Shown in pieces: positions 44,201 through 59,200 of a stretch of DNA of 64,000 bases. The position numbers and the translations under genes are program-made. How positions within the stretch are numbered: the first letter of the stretch is position 1; each line of letters starts with the position of its first letter. The DNA lies in the NCBI GenBank assembly GCA_958510825.1, contig OY294050.1, forward strand, positions 8,657,340-8,721,339, given 5' to 3'. Source of the stretch: Brachypterus glaber. Taxonomy: Eukaryota; Arthropoda; Insecta; Coleoptera; Kateretidae. The notes under the pieces were generated by a model that worked only from the letters and a program-made list of their open reading frames with translations, did not search any database and was not told the origin of the DNA.

Positions 44201-47200
44201 CCAATAAAATACCTGTCAACAGGTCCGAGAACAATGCGCAAAGTTTTTTTAACCGTGTTTTTTGGAAAAAATAAACTGTATTAAAATTATTCTCATAATA
44301 AATCATGGTTCGTTATAATAAGTTGTATGTTGTTATATAAAAAATATATCAAGAAGTAATACCGCCTATTAAATATTGGATAAATTGTAAATGTTATCCG
44401 AAATTATTCTATACAGACAGGTCCAGGCAACGGTGTACAAGAAGGATAAGGTATAGTAGTAGTAGTAATGGTGGGGAGGTCAAGCCTGGCAACTAGACCA
44501 TATTGGTTCTTTTTGCCTACCCCTGTGTTACTAGTTTTTCTACTCTAACGAGGATTTTTGTTGTTGTACCCCGGGACCTACAGTTTAGCGAGGAATCCGA
44601 ACCTCATTTTGTCGGCTTTTTTGGCTAAGTGAGCGGCTTTGATCTTTAAGTTTATTGGCTGCCAGTGCACTTGGACCGGCGCCAAACTGCTTAAGGATCA
44701 TTTTCGCTTGCAGCCTTAGTACAGATCCTGGTTGCTTGAAAGTCCCTAAAGTGATCTCGGCCAACAGACCTGACAGTTTCCTTTCGGTGCCTCCGGGTAG
44801 TATCACAGGTCCGAGTGCTAGTGCGGCATTATCCACTGCAAACCTTTTTTAATGTGTTAAAATTAGTACAGTTTGTTTAATATTTACAAAAAATGGTATT
44901 TGGGGGTTTTGAGACTCGCTAAAAATGAATTTGATATTTAAAAAATTCTATCCGTACCCCTTAATGGGGTAGAATCACCCCTTTTTATATATTTTTTAAG
45001 TAATCTGAAAAAAATTGGTACCAGGGATTTTTTGTCTCGCTGAAAACGAATTTAATATTATAAAAAGTCTCCCTCCTTAGAACCACCCCTACTTACCTAC
45101 TTATATTTTTTCAATTAAAGTAATAGAACCACCCATATTTACATTTTGAATTAACCTGATAGGTATCAATGTTATTAGTGATAACATTTGGTACATTGCG
45201 GTTTTGCAAGTCGCCGAGGGGTTTATTTATTGAAAAGAAGTGTACAAGGATTGTGAGGATCAAAGGATTGTGAAAGATTGTCAAAAAGATTGTGAAACAT
45301 TGTATCAAATTTGAATGAAGATTTTTAAAGATTGTGGAAAGACTTTGATGATTGTGGAAGATTGTAGATGGATTGTAGATGATTGTGGAGGATTGTAGAT
45401 GGTTGTGGAATAAGGAATTGTCAAGGATTGTAAAAGATTGTTGGATAGGTGTACAAGAATTGTCCAATAAATAAACCTCTCGCAAGTCGCTTAAGACGAA
45501 TTCAATATTTAACAAAATCTATGTGCCTCGCGCAAAGAATTTCACGTAACGCAATTTCATCCGCGAATTTTTTGTACACCGTTGCCTGGACTTGTCTGTA
45601 TACGTTTTTAAACGTTTGCGTTTCGGATATTTTACGGTGTAATTACGCTTATGATTTATCCTAGGAAATATACGAAATTTTATTACCCTTATATAAAACG
45701 CTTATAATAGAAAAATCGATTTGTAAGCGACAGACTATAATAGACTATTATACTGACAAAAAAGTCATAAATATAAACAAAAGAGAAAAACAAAATGTAA
45801 TATATATTTCCATTATAAAACATATAAGTAAGGTATATCCTCCAGCAAAATTCCTTTATAAATTCCTATAGGAACAAACTTTTATACATTTTTATATAGA
45901 AATATATTTTTGATATTTTGGTTGTAAGCGAAAATTCCCTAAAAAATCTGGTACAAAACAGGTAAAATCTCGGGTAAAATGTACAGGACTTATGCCAGGA
46001 AAAAATACACTGCCAAGTAAAAGAGCTTTCCCATTTTTCACCTCCGCGCGTAAAATGGATTTTTATTATCAGATACACTTTTAGCAACCTTAAAAATATA
46101 CAACTGAAATTTTTAAAAAGAAATCCAAATACTATTTTATTATATTTGCTTCAGGGGGCTCCAGGGGTGTTTTAGACAACTCTGGCTACAGAGGTACAGG
46201 CCTACATGTAGGTATTTTTTTAAAGTACTTTATGTCAAATTAAAATCCGTTCAAACAAATCATCCGCGTTACATTTTTAAGATAAAATAAGAAAGAGCCC
46301 AAAATCTCTAAAAAGTTATGCCACTATCATCATTATAATATTAAAATATGATTTTTAGAGAACAAACCCTATTGTTTTTGAAAATAACCCTCCCCCCCCC
46401 CAAAACAAACAAGTTATGGAGGGTTAAACGTAAAAAAACACACAAAAATCTGAGGGAAAACTTGGATTGTACTTTTTTTCAGAAAAATTAGGATCAATGC
46501 AAGGATTCCTTGAGTAAATTCATAAAAATGTCATATAGTGTAAAACTGTAGAAGCAACCGTTTTCAAAAAAATAAAATGCAAAGAGGAAGTAGAATTAAG
46601 TGCTATTAAAAATGTTACGTTATAAAAGGCTATTAAATTTAGGTGTTTCAGTGAAAAGAACTTGTTTCCTTAGTTTTATATAAAGAATCGCTCTGCAGCA
46701 TTAAAATTTTGTTGATTCTTTTTTTGTGCCCCATTCAATATGTCCATATCCGAAGGGCTTATGTTCTTTTGTTGGTTTTTCATGTTTTGTGATGTATAAA
46801 CATCCCCTTTACTTCCTGCCAAAAGACTGTTGACACTGTGTTTTTTTTTTATAATTTAATTATTTACAGCTTTGGCATCTTTTTAAGACCAAATTTAAAA
46901 AAAAATCTAGCGATGCGTTTTTGAGAAAAACGATTTTCATTTCTTTTAACAAAAAAAATATGATATATTTAAAAATTATTTTAGATATTCAGATTTTACG
47001 TCAAAATGTGAAAAAAAAGTTTTTTTAGATGTTTGAGCTAAATTGGTTTTTAAGGGAGCTAGGACATTTTTATAATATTTATCACCATATCTCAGTAACG
47101 GTTTAACTTATTAACATGAAATTTTTACTGAACTATAGAACCAATAAATGTAAGCATTTAACGTTTTATTAAAATTAAGTTTTTGACCAGGGGCGTAGAT

Positions 47201-50200
47201 AATGGGTGCCTCATAATTTATATGTAAAACTGTAAGTCCGCCCCTGGTTAAATATTTATTTTTTTTATGTCATAAATTAATAATGTTTATTGGTTGCATA
47301 CTACAGTAAATTTTTTAAGTCAATAAGTTAAACCGTTCCTGAGTTATGACGTGAATAATATTCTAAAAATGTCCCTTAAACGTCTTCTAGCTCCCCTAAA
47401 AAGTAATTTAACACAAACGTTCATAGAAACTTTTTGTCTCACTTTTTGACGTAAAATCTTAATATATAAAAAAAAAAAACTTAAATATGTCATATTTTTT
47501 TTGTTATAACAAATGAAAATCGTTTTTCTCAAAAACGCATCGATAGATTTTTTTTAAATTTGGTCTTAAAAAGATGCCAAAGCTCTAAATAATTAAATTA
47601 TGAAAAAAAACTTGGGTTATATGAAAGTTGTGCTAAAAATCGTTTCCAGACCGGGGTGCGAGGATGAAGATATTTGTATGTATGTAGAATCGTAAAAAGT
47701 TAAAAAACGCGAAGAAACGATGTTCAATAAAACTCCTGATAAATTACGAGTCGAAGTGAAAAATAGGAATTTGAAAACGTTGCTTAACATACCCTGCTCT
47801 AATTTACGACTTTGACATTTGTTTTTCGTTAAAAAAACGACAAGAAAAACATTGATTTCGAGTGTCGTTAAAGTAGTTTAAGTTTATTTCTGTCTGGATT
47901 TAAAATTTTAAAGTAAGATTAAAGCGATTAAGCACATGTAGCTACTTTAGTATACTAAAGTTAAACTGTTTCGCTGAAAAACACAGTATTACTCCCATAA
48001 ATAGAGCTTTATCATAGTTAAACTTTTAGGATAATTAAAAAATTATACCATTCCGACAGGGCTGTGAAAAAGTACACTTTTTTTGAAATTGTCCAGGCCG
48101 GTGGACAAAACCGAACAAAACTGGACAAAATTGTACAAAACTGGACAAAATTGGACAAAATAAAAAATTATCCCTCATAATATCACATGGTAACGGAAAA
48201 AATATTTCAACTTCCAACTGGGGTCTGACTAGTCTAGTCTCTAGTCAACTAGAGGTGTGCTTGTGCGCCGCCGTCGGCATATATAGTGCCCCGCCGCCAA
48301 ATTTACGGAGCGGCGCAAGAACGCCGTCTGGAAATAACTAAAATAATTCATTTGGTGAAGCTTTAAAAAAATAATTTTGGCAGAGCAGCGCCGCAGCATC
48401 GACGCCTGCGCGCCGTTGTAAATTTTTCGTGGGGTGGCGCGCCGCTGCTCCCGGATAAAATTTACAAAAACACCGCCGAATATCTAGTAATAGTCTAAGA
48501 GCTGGTGACCATTTTTATTTTATTATTTGCTCCCAGCTGTATTTTATATATATATCTTAAAGTACATTCAAATTAAGCTTCTTGCAACTTTTCTGTTTTT
48601 CTTTTTCACATACTACATTTTTTCGTGATCCAGTCAAGTTGTTCATGCAATTTCTAAATAGAAAACAAAAGTTCGAATAAAAAGAATGGGATCTGTATCT
48701 TTTCTTTTAAACTGAAAAGAAAAAGTCCATTGTACCAGTTTTAGAAACTTGATTTTACTTTCCAATCTATAAGATTAAAGAAGTATTGTCTAGAAGATTA
48801 AACAAAAGAAATGTTTTAAAACAGTTTTACACATAGAAGCAATAAGGGGAGCTTAGTACCGAAAAGTGGAAATTAACCCAGTAAAAAAAAATGTTTTTAA
48901 CAATTATTTCACCGAATTTTTGCTATTTTTAGACAAACTCCCTACCCCCCATTGTCACATTTTCGTCCCATACAGAGTTATACACGGAAGTGGCCTATTA
49001 AAAGTTTATGGAGAACCAATAATTTTAAAAATATGATATTTTGCACTTTGAGGTTTTTGAATATGGCCAATCGATGCTTGTGCCACTTCCGGTTTTAGAA
49101 ATTTAATGCAGATTTAAAAAATCAAAGTTGAGTGCAATTTCCAGTACAACCGGAAGTGACACAAGCATAAAAATATTTTTAATCGATTGGCCATATTCAA
49201 AAACCCCAAAGTGCAAAATATCGGATTTTTAGAATTATTGGGTCTCCATAAACTTTTAATAGGCCACTTCCGTGAATAACCCTGTAACACTTTCAGCTAG
49301 ACCGAAATTAGAAAAAGTTGCATATTTTATTGGTTAAAAATATAAAATTTGTAATTTTAGCAGTTGTGGAGACGTTTCTTTAACTGGTTATCAACTTTTT
49401 TGTGGGGGGATAGAAGTTGTATTTTTAGACTAAAAAAAGTTGTAATTTTCGACCATCTCCCTCCCAACTAAATATTATTTGCTACGACCCTGACTGATTT
49501 ATACATATTTCAAAATCTCCCAAAAATTCTACGCCACCTATTAAAGACTACACGTTGCCAATACTGTCGTGCTAAGCTGAAAGGTCCTATCTACATGGGT
49601 TTAACATACACAGATAGGACCTTTCAGCTTAGGAAGGCAGAATAAAGTATATTTACAATAAATGTCTAAAAACTTACTTTATATATTCCGATCACAAGGA
49701 CTATACTTAAGAAAATCATAAATAAATGCGTTCCTATTATCGCCAAATATGCAATTTGAACACCTGCAATACAAAAAAAACATTAATAAATATTTTTCCA
49801 TGTACAGAAATAAAGGATTCCTTTTTGAAGGAAATTTCTCTTGTTTCAAGGCTAGCATTTCTTTGAACCAAAGTTAATGTCCTTGAATGAAGAGCAAAAG
49901 TTTTTAAATGAAGATTCGAGCTCTTTGTTTAAGGACATTGACGTTGGTTCAAAGAAATGCTAGCCTGGAAACAAGTGAATACGGCTTTGAAAATATTAAA
50001 AGACACGTGTCTTTGGTTCAAGGAATCCTTTTTCTCCGTGTAATAGAGAATTTTTAGCTCTTTTTGGCGTTCCGTACCTCAAAAACAACAAAAAACGAAA
50101 CCCTTAGTTGTTCGTTACAGCCGTTTATCTTATATTAGGAACTAGATAACCTAGGAATATGAAATTTGGCATATGCCTACTTAGATAGCCTTGGCGAGAA

Positions 50201-53200
50201 ACTAATCCAGAAATTAAAACTATATTAGATTTTTTTTGTCAAAAAAGCAAAAATACAATTTTCTCTTATAGAGGAAATCCGCCTAATTTCGGATGGTTTC
50301 CAAATTTCGGATAGTAGTGTATTTAAGATACTGTCTGCAAAGGTAAACAGAAACCTACTTTTATGTGAAGCCAAAAGTCAAACTAAATCCGTCCTGTAAT
50401 ATGATAACGGTAGAGCTTCTCCCCTTTAAATGGCAGCACAAATCGTTTATATTGCAAATGGCAGTTTTGTGCTCAGTTGCATTATTATGCTTGTTTATTT
50501 TATAAATAATCGTTATAAAAGTTCGTGATTCTGTCTTGGGTAAGTTATGATGTTAGTTAAGTTGATCCACTATTCATAATTAAGCAATTTGAAAACGTAA
50601 ACATTCTACAAATTTCTAATCTAAAAAGCAGAAAGTTGCCTAATTTCGGATAGACCATTTTTGTGCATTTGATTCCCAATTTCGGATATCCGCAAGGTAA
50701 TTATTATTCAGGATAACCAACCATTAATTATTTTTTTTATAATGATACAACAAACTAAGATAAACAATTTTGAAAAAACGAAAATTACCTAAGATACTAA
50801 GATATTTGAAATTGGGAATATAAAATTATAGTTCCTATAGTATTTCGTAGAAAATCGCTTAATGATTAAATTACGTCTTAAATGTGAAGGAATAACAAGA
50901 AACATAAGCAATGGGATCCAGATCTACTCTTGAAAAATTTTTTTCGGATATGTCCGAAATTAGGAGCCCTTTTTCAAATGCACAAAAATGCGCTGATTTT
51001 TTTTAACCGTGTTTTTTGGAAAAAATAAACTGTAATAAAATTGCTTTTATAATAAATCATGGTTCGCTATAATAAGTTGTATCTGGTTATATAAAAAAAA
51101 TATCAAAAAGTAATACCGAGTATTAAATATTGAATACATTGTAAATGGTATCCGAAATTAGGCGACTTTCCTCTACATCTCAAAAATGTATATGTATAAA
51201 CAAAAAAAAATATTTTATTGACGTCGACATTTTTTAAAAAAGTATACTTTTTTGTATGTCTCCCCGGGGGCCCTCTATTTAAAAAAACGATAAGAGATAA
51301 AATTCTGAAAATAATTATTGATGGTAAGCATAAAATAAACTTTTAAAGAAAGCTATAGAAAAGCGCGTCAGGTTGAATTAAAAAATATTATTTATCGAAA
51401 ACTCAATTACTAATTATAATTATCGCATGGCAAAAAATTTAACCAAAAGAGTACCTACTTAAATAATTCTATACAATTAATTTAATATGCATTTTGCAGC
51501 CACAACTAGAACTCTTGGATAAAAAGACGCGTTTTTGTGGTGTTGAAACCGCCCCGCACAAAAAAAATTCTACTGGACGTGGGCTCCCGGACTATAAAAG
51601 TGAAATAAAAGTTGCCCTTTCGCTCTAATTTTCAAAATGTAATCATTAAAAAGTATTACTTACCATAATATACATCTTCTAAAGGTGTGGTTTTTTTAAC
51701 ATTGATACTTATTTTCCAACTATATAAAAGTACCACTAAAACTGATATATTCTGAAATAGAAAAATATTTTGGTTTTTAACAATTTTTATCAACTAAAAT
51801 GCAAAATTAAGGTAATTTTAATGTTTTATTGGCTTATTTTTATTAAATATTAATAAAATTTAACGAATTTAGAGGTTTTTTATTCCAAAAATTAGAAATA
51901 TCAAACATGAATTTATTATGTCTAAATAAATAAATTTACATCAAATTAATTATTATTCATTATTTATTTAAACTACTTTTAAAGATTTAAATTGTTGAAA
52001 AATGGCTTCAAAAAATAGTCCTGCAAATACACCTCCAGATTCGTTTTTAAGGACAATGTTAAAAAAATTCTCACGAAGATTCCTGAATTTTTGACGTTAC
52101 TTATCGTTACTTATGTACTTTGAACCGAGCCTTGAGCATAGCAAAACCTTTTAGAAATAACGAGTTCCTCTAACGAAGACCTGAAGTAAATTTTGTGTGG
52201 CCCGTAGTCATAAACTATGAAAAATTTCCTTGAATACTCTCTCATATAAATTATATATATCGTCCACTAAAGGCTCTAGTTGTCTAACTCCAAATTTTTC
52301 AAAAATGAGATTTTTATCAAATTTGCTTCATTATCTGATTACCAACATACTTCAAAAAAAAAAGTTGCATTAAACCAATATCAGCCTCAAAAAATGCAAA
52401 AATGTAAATATTTTAAGTCGCTAAGTGTCTAACTCCATCATATGATTGTGAGAAAACAATTAAATGAGAACTGTCACTAATGTCAAACTATTTCTCGACA
52501 ACAGGGGATCCCGTTTCAAATATTTGTTAATTTACTGTTTGATGATAATTATAATTATTGCCATTAATAATGTATATATATTATGCCTACCTAGTAGTAA
52601 TATTATATATTAAATATAAAAATATAAATTTTTTGTAATAATTTACGCGATATAATACGGTAGGTATCCTCTTTTATCTTCCCTTGGAGTTAGACCATTA
52701 GTGAATTTAGATTCTGTGGTTAAAATTTAATTTTCAAATAATTTATATAAAATAGATAACAATGAAAAGTTTTAAATACATTAACACATTTCAAACATTT
52801 TTACCTGTGAACAAGCTAGTTTTAAAGTTCTAAATTGCTATAATTAAGTTTTAAATCGTTTTTTACGTCTCCTGAAAAATATGACGTTTTGGAGTTAGAC
52901 CGTTAGAGCCTTTAAATGACGATATATGATATAATGCGCTGTCAGAAAATGTGTAAAAATTCCCATATAAAAGCCCATGTTATGTAAAAAAAGTCCAACA
53001 TTCACATTTGTTCAATATTTTTTAGTTAACTAAAAATACTGGAGGCCCCGATTCGTATGAGGATCACATTAATTATTCTTAAAAACAAAACGCGTTAAGT
53101 TTTACGTATAAAACTTTATATAAATTTGAAAATTTATAAGGCCTATTTATCAAAGTAAATCGCTTAAACACACGCGCTTTCATTTTATTTCATAAATCTC

Positions 53201-56200
53201 ATGTTCGGGCCAAAATTACGTATAACTGATTCGAGATTGTGAAATGGTTTTTGTTTGGAAATTGCTCTTGGCAAAAAATACTAGCGTGAAAATCTAGATA
53301 AACAAATTTATCTATATGTATCTATCTTGGTTTAACCTAATAAAGTCGCCTTTTTATCTATACACAGTTTTTGGTTTTCTTTTGCTTATGTGTTCGTTCT
53401 GATTCAGAACTTCTGAAACATGGCTGGTAGACAAATATGTTGACCGGCGAAACCCTGATTTAGCGCTCCCTTGTTGAAAACTAACCCTGTTGAAAATGAC
53501 GGGTCTGGGTATAAATGGTGCACAAACCCGTCATTTTCAGTAGGGAAGAAACAAGCTCATCACCTCTGAACACCAACTACCAACCATTTAGGCATCACCC
53601 TGCCAAGAAGTTGGCCTGCGACTAAAATAACCACCAACCAGTTTGGTCTAAACCTAATCACTTTCAAAAGTGACCCAAACAAGTGCAATTTGGCGCCCCT
53701 CCTCGTCAGCGACAGGGCTGTAGCCCGTATATATAATAAATAAGTTATTCCTTTTTTTTTCGAAAATTGATTTTTCTCAAGCTTGCCTACCGGAGGACGG
53801 GGTATTTTTGTACTCTCTATCATCTGGGGTCCCTTTAACCGAGTCTATTTGCAGGTCTTTGTCACATTGTACTATGGTCCGGGCGATACCCAAAAATGGC
53901 GTTAATTCGGCTGTTTACGCTACGGGCATAAAAATTGGTGTAGGGAGGTATTTTAGAATGCTAAAACCGAATATGGGATTAAAAGTCAAAAATTCCAAAT
54001 GGCGGGTCCAATATCGCCTCTATAATAGTTAAATTTATAAATAAAATTTACTTTAAACTTATAATGTGCTTTTTTGGGTTGCTTAAATCAATTTGACAAT
54101 AAGAATAAAAATTATAAAATGACGTATTCAAGATGGCGTCAATAATCCTTAAATTTGAATCCTCGATTTTTTTTTATTTTTTTTGGACATAAATATATAT
54201 TTTTGATTACGGCTTGATCTAATTTTTTATTATTTTATCGATTTTTAATTATTATCAATTACCTACATACCAAATTTCATGTTTCTACGACCTCCCGTTC
54301 TAAAGATATGTACAGGTCGGCCATCTTGTTTTTTTGTTTTGTTAATTTTTTTTTGTCATTACATACCAAATACATACCACCCTACATACCAAATTTCAAG
54401 TTTCTACGACCTCCCGTTCGAAAGATAACAGGTCGACCATCTGGGTTTTTGTTTTTGTTAATTTTTGGTTTTATGTGTCCCTAAATACAGAATTTCAAGA
54501 TTCTACGACTTCCAGTTCAAAAAAATTCACTTTCACAGGTCTTGTGCTTGGTTTTGTTGATTTTAGTTTGTCATTGTACCCCTACATACTAAATTTCTAT
54601 GACTTCGAAAAATGTAAAATAAATGCATAGTCCATTTTTTTAATATTCAGCCGTGCAACATTTTACGTATTATTTTTTTTCTTGGCGAAAACAAAAATCG
54701 ACAAAAAGCCACCACTTTTTAAGAAACGACATACCTTAAGTTACAATTTGGTACAAAAAAAAAAACTAAAAAATCCTGTGGAACTTCGGGGAGCTTTTAA
54801 ACGAAAGTATGTCTTAAGCTAAAAAACAAAAGATCAATAATTATAATTAGCCTAAGAATTAAGTAAAGAAATTCCTTTTTATATATATTATTACGGTAAA
54901 TTATAGTTCATATAATAATGCAAGTCCACAACAAAAAAAAAAGGAGGTACAACTATTGTGTAAGAGAATATACAATTTACAAAATGAAAAATTAAATGAA
55001 ATTTTTAAGTTTGAATAAGTTTCAGGCATAAAGTACTCAATAAATTTATTTCATATTTATGCTAAACATAGTTTAACTATCCGTAATTATAAGGACATAG
55101 TTTTTAAGCCTTATGTTTTAAGTCAAATTAACTCCAAAAATAAGGAATCCCTGGACCATAGTGCATTGGTACGGAACAAGCAAAGAATTATAATTAATAT
55201 TAATTTTACATTATAATATTCAAGATTTATAACTATACAAAACACCCACGGTTATACAAAACAAGCACATACAACTTTGAGCTAAATGATTTAACTAAAG
55301 GCGACAAGATAAACTTAGTTTGCAAAAATTTAACATGACTTCTAGACAGATTTAGGAAGAAAATACAGCGATAAGCAACGTGAGTCTGTTTTCATTAGCA
55401 TCAGGGGAAAATAATAACTTAGTTTGTGTGACGGTACTTGCTTGTCCGTATAAAGTCGGTATATACATGGAGTATTTGAAATAGGGTCAATAGTTTTAAG
55501 GGGTAATTCTACATCAGAAAATATGATGAAAGTTTCTGTAAACATATGTCTAAAAATGCGTCGTAAGGGAGCTAAGCCTCTGATTCAAAGGCTTTGAAAG
55601 TGGCTAAAAAAATCGGTTTTTATTATCTCAGGAAATCTTTGAGATGTTAATGAGGCCCATCTTTATATGTTATTTTCATGTAGTTATTCTAACCAGAGGC
55701 GTGCAAAACGGGGGGACCTCATCAGTTTTTTGCCCCAAACTGTAACTTTTTTGTTATTTTATTATTGGAACATGATTCATCAGGTCAAAATACATAGAAA
55801 AGGTACTCTTGTTGTAATACTGTAGGATCAACCGTTTATGTAAAATTTCACATTTCGAGGACGGAAAATTAAATACTAAAATGTTCAATATCAAAAATTT
55901 AACAATGCAGAGTGAATGTACAAAAAGTTAAAAAAAAAACTTCATACACATGTACTTGCGTAAATTGTACCTTTTTTAAAGGGTAGCTTTAAAAGCGAAT
56001 TTTGGACCTACAGGTATAGATTTTTTTTTTAGTTTTTGATGTATAATCGCCCCCATTATTGAAATTCTTGTTTTTAACATTTTAGTATTTAATTTTTCGT
56101 CCTCAAAACGTTAAATTTCACCTTCAAGTGAATTTTTCTCGAAAACGTTTAGTCCTACAGTATTATAACAGGAGTATCTTTTTTTATGTATTTTGACCTA

Positions 56201-59200
56201 AGGAATTATGTTCATATAAAAATAATAAATAATAATAAAATTACAAAAAAATTACACAGAAAATTTATAATGATGATGATTGCGGTCGTTGGTATTACAG
56301 TTCTATAACCAATGAACAACATATCCAAGTAACACAGTAGCTACAAAGTCTCTTTTACCCCTCTTTCGCAGCAAAATAACAGCCATTTGCATGCAATTTT
56401 GCCGCGAGGGAGCGGTGAGAGATAATTTACAGCTACTGTGTTACTTGGGTACTTTCTGGTGTGAGTACAAAAATTTAGAGTAAAATTTTACCCAAGCCAC
56501 TTTGTGACAGGTTTGGCCTTTAAAGGGATGCTTAATAATCTTAGCGGTTAAAATGAACCCCTTGGGGAAGGTTTAATAGATAACTTAATATAAATTGATT
56601 GCGGTAACCTATCAAAGGTTTAAGTATTCTACTTTAGGGACTCCTTATTAGAAAGTGCTTCCAAGAAACATGAAAGCAAACTATGTTGTAGTAGTTTTGT
56701 TCTACAAACGTTTATAATACGTGCTTAATTGTGTTTTGCAAATGACTCGTATGGTATGAGGAGGAAAGTTGGTCAATTGGTCGAAGATTAAGTTCGGATG
56801 AATTTTGAATCATAGTAGCGGCAGAGTTTATCTTATAAACAAATTAGCAAGTGTATATTATATTTTTTTTTCGTACGACCTAGTGTACACGAAATAAAGG
56901 AGTATGAGTAAGTATATATCCTCGTTAGGATATATTTCTATCGCACGAGTCCATAGTGCATATTTGAATGAAATGACAACTATGCACACTCATTTATCCA
57001 AACGAGTACATATAGCTTTCATTTTGACAATAGTGGTTTTACGTTTATAAAAGTTTGAAATGTCAAAATTAAACACAGGTAATTCTTTAAAATATACATT
57101 TTTAAAGAGTCTAGACTTTAGATCGAACGAAAAATGTTGTTCGCATTTCATTTCCGACAAGTCCTTAGTGCACTCGAATGATTTTTGACTTCGCTTCGTG
57201 TCGTCAAAAAAACTTCATTCTCGTGCGCTAAGGACTAAAGTCGCTTACTCGTTACGAAAACTACTATTTCGTACGACCTAGAATACACGAAATAACGAAA
57301 AATGCATGTTCATTATATATCCTCGTTAGGTATATTTCTATCGCACGAGTCCATAGTGCATATTTGAATGAAATGACAACTATGCACACTCATTTATCCA
57401 AACGAGTACACATAGCTTTGATTTTGACAAAAGTGGTTTGACTTTAATAAATTTTGAAATGTCAAAATTAAATACAGGTAATTCTTTAAAATATACTATT
57501 TTAAAGAGTCTAGACTGTAGATAGAACGAGAAATGTTGTTCGCAACTCGAATGATTTTTTGACTGCGCTTCGCGTCGTCAAAAAAACTTCATTCTCGTGC
57601 ACTAAGGACTAAAGTCGCTTATACGTTACGAAAACTTTCGTACCTATATTTTTTTAGAGTCAATCTATATGGCGGCACCTTTAGATTAAAAATATAAAAT
57701 TAGGCTTTTCAAAATTATATAAATAACAAAGGGTTATTAATTAACATCTTTTATATTTAATAAAAGGTACAACTTTTTTGTGAATTTTACAACTTTTTCC
57801 TAAATTCACAACTAAAAATGTTTAACTAGTCTTGGGAAAAGGTGTAAAATTAACATAAAATTTGCAACTTTAGTATGAATAAATTTTTTAACTTTTTCGT
57901 AATTTTTACAACTTATTTTGTGATTCAAAAAAGAAAATTTTAAATCTCAAGAAAAAATTTACTACTTATTATATTATAAAATAAACAACTTTTTGATTTT
58001 TAATTCTACAACTTTTTTTTTAATTAATGAAGTTGGGAATTGCTGCTCTTGGGAAATAATAATAATAATAATTTTACCAGAAGATGTAAAATTTACAACT
58101 TTAATATTGTAACTTATTTGTTTTTTTCTGCAATTTTTACGAGGTTTTGTGAAGTAAAAAAAAAGAAAACTGAGTAAAAATATAAATAATTTAGCGCTTT
58201 TTTTAGTCATCACCTTTATTGTCGAGGGATAAAGGTTGTAATTTTAGAGTAAAGACTAAAAAAAGTTGTGATTTTTGACCTTCTCCTCACCAAATCTTTT
58301 TCACTACGGCCCCGGAATAAGTTATTCCAATTCGTGTTCTTGGCGAAATTAATTTTCAGAGGATAAGAGTAAGGATACTTATTGATCAAATTTTAAATAA
58401 ACGTCAGAATTTATAATTAATTTTATATAAAGGATTTATAAATTAATTTTAAACATTTCAAATTTAATTAAGAAAGGTTTAACAAATACAATACAATTAT
58501 AAAGTGCTAGTTTTAAAGCCATTTTAGGATAACAATTTTATAAGTGTTATGTTCCAAACAATTTGTCTGAAAATTTCAACATTGTTCTAAAAGTTTTAAC
58601 TGTCACTAAACTGTATAGAAACTTTTATCACGTTTTAATCAATTTGAATTAATTCATTGTTCCCAATTAAACGTTCTACGAATTTATTACGTGTACGTTC
58701 CTAAATATAATTTGAAATTAAAGAGTGCCAAGTGACTTTTAGTTTTTCCGTTTGAACATTTGCGAGTTAAAAATTACCTCCTTTAGTTTGGTAATGTCGA
58801 CATTGCATTACATTTAGTGAAAAAAAAACAAAACAATGCCATTTTTAATAAACAAATATCGGGACTAGGACTTTAAATAAAAACACTAAGTTTTATGCAC
58901 TAGCGACGTTTCGTCTTTAATCAAGACTTTATGAAGCTTAGCATACTTAAAACACTACATTTAACATAAATATTATTTAAATAAACAATTACGAACAATA
59001 AACAAAACTATAGAACCGTACACGTAGACTTATTTCAAATTAACAGTTAAACAGAGCCGGATTAACTATGGGCCGGGTGGGCCGCCGGCCCACCAAGCCC
59101 CGGCTCTGTTTTCGAAACTACACCCAACTGGTTGAGGATAAAGAATCAAATTTTGAGGATTTTTTCGAAAAGGGGTGCTTCCGCATCCAAAATAATTCTT

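Noticed and set aside
45111..45515. 134-codon minus-strand frame
   Set aside because: It is the translation of the GATTGT array of a MITE; repetitive Phe-His-Asn-Ser output is an artefact.
53560..53823. 87-codon minus-strand frame
   Set aside because: Basic, low-information sequence with no recognisable domain or splice context; probably part of a decayed repeat.
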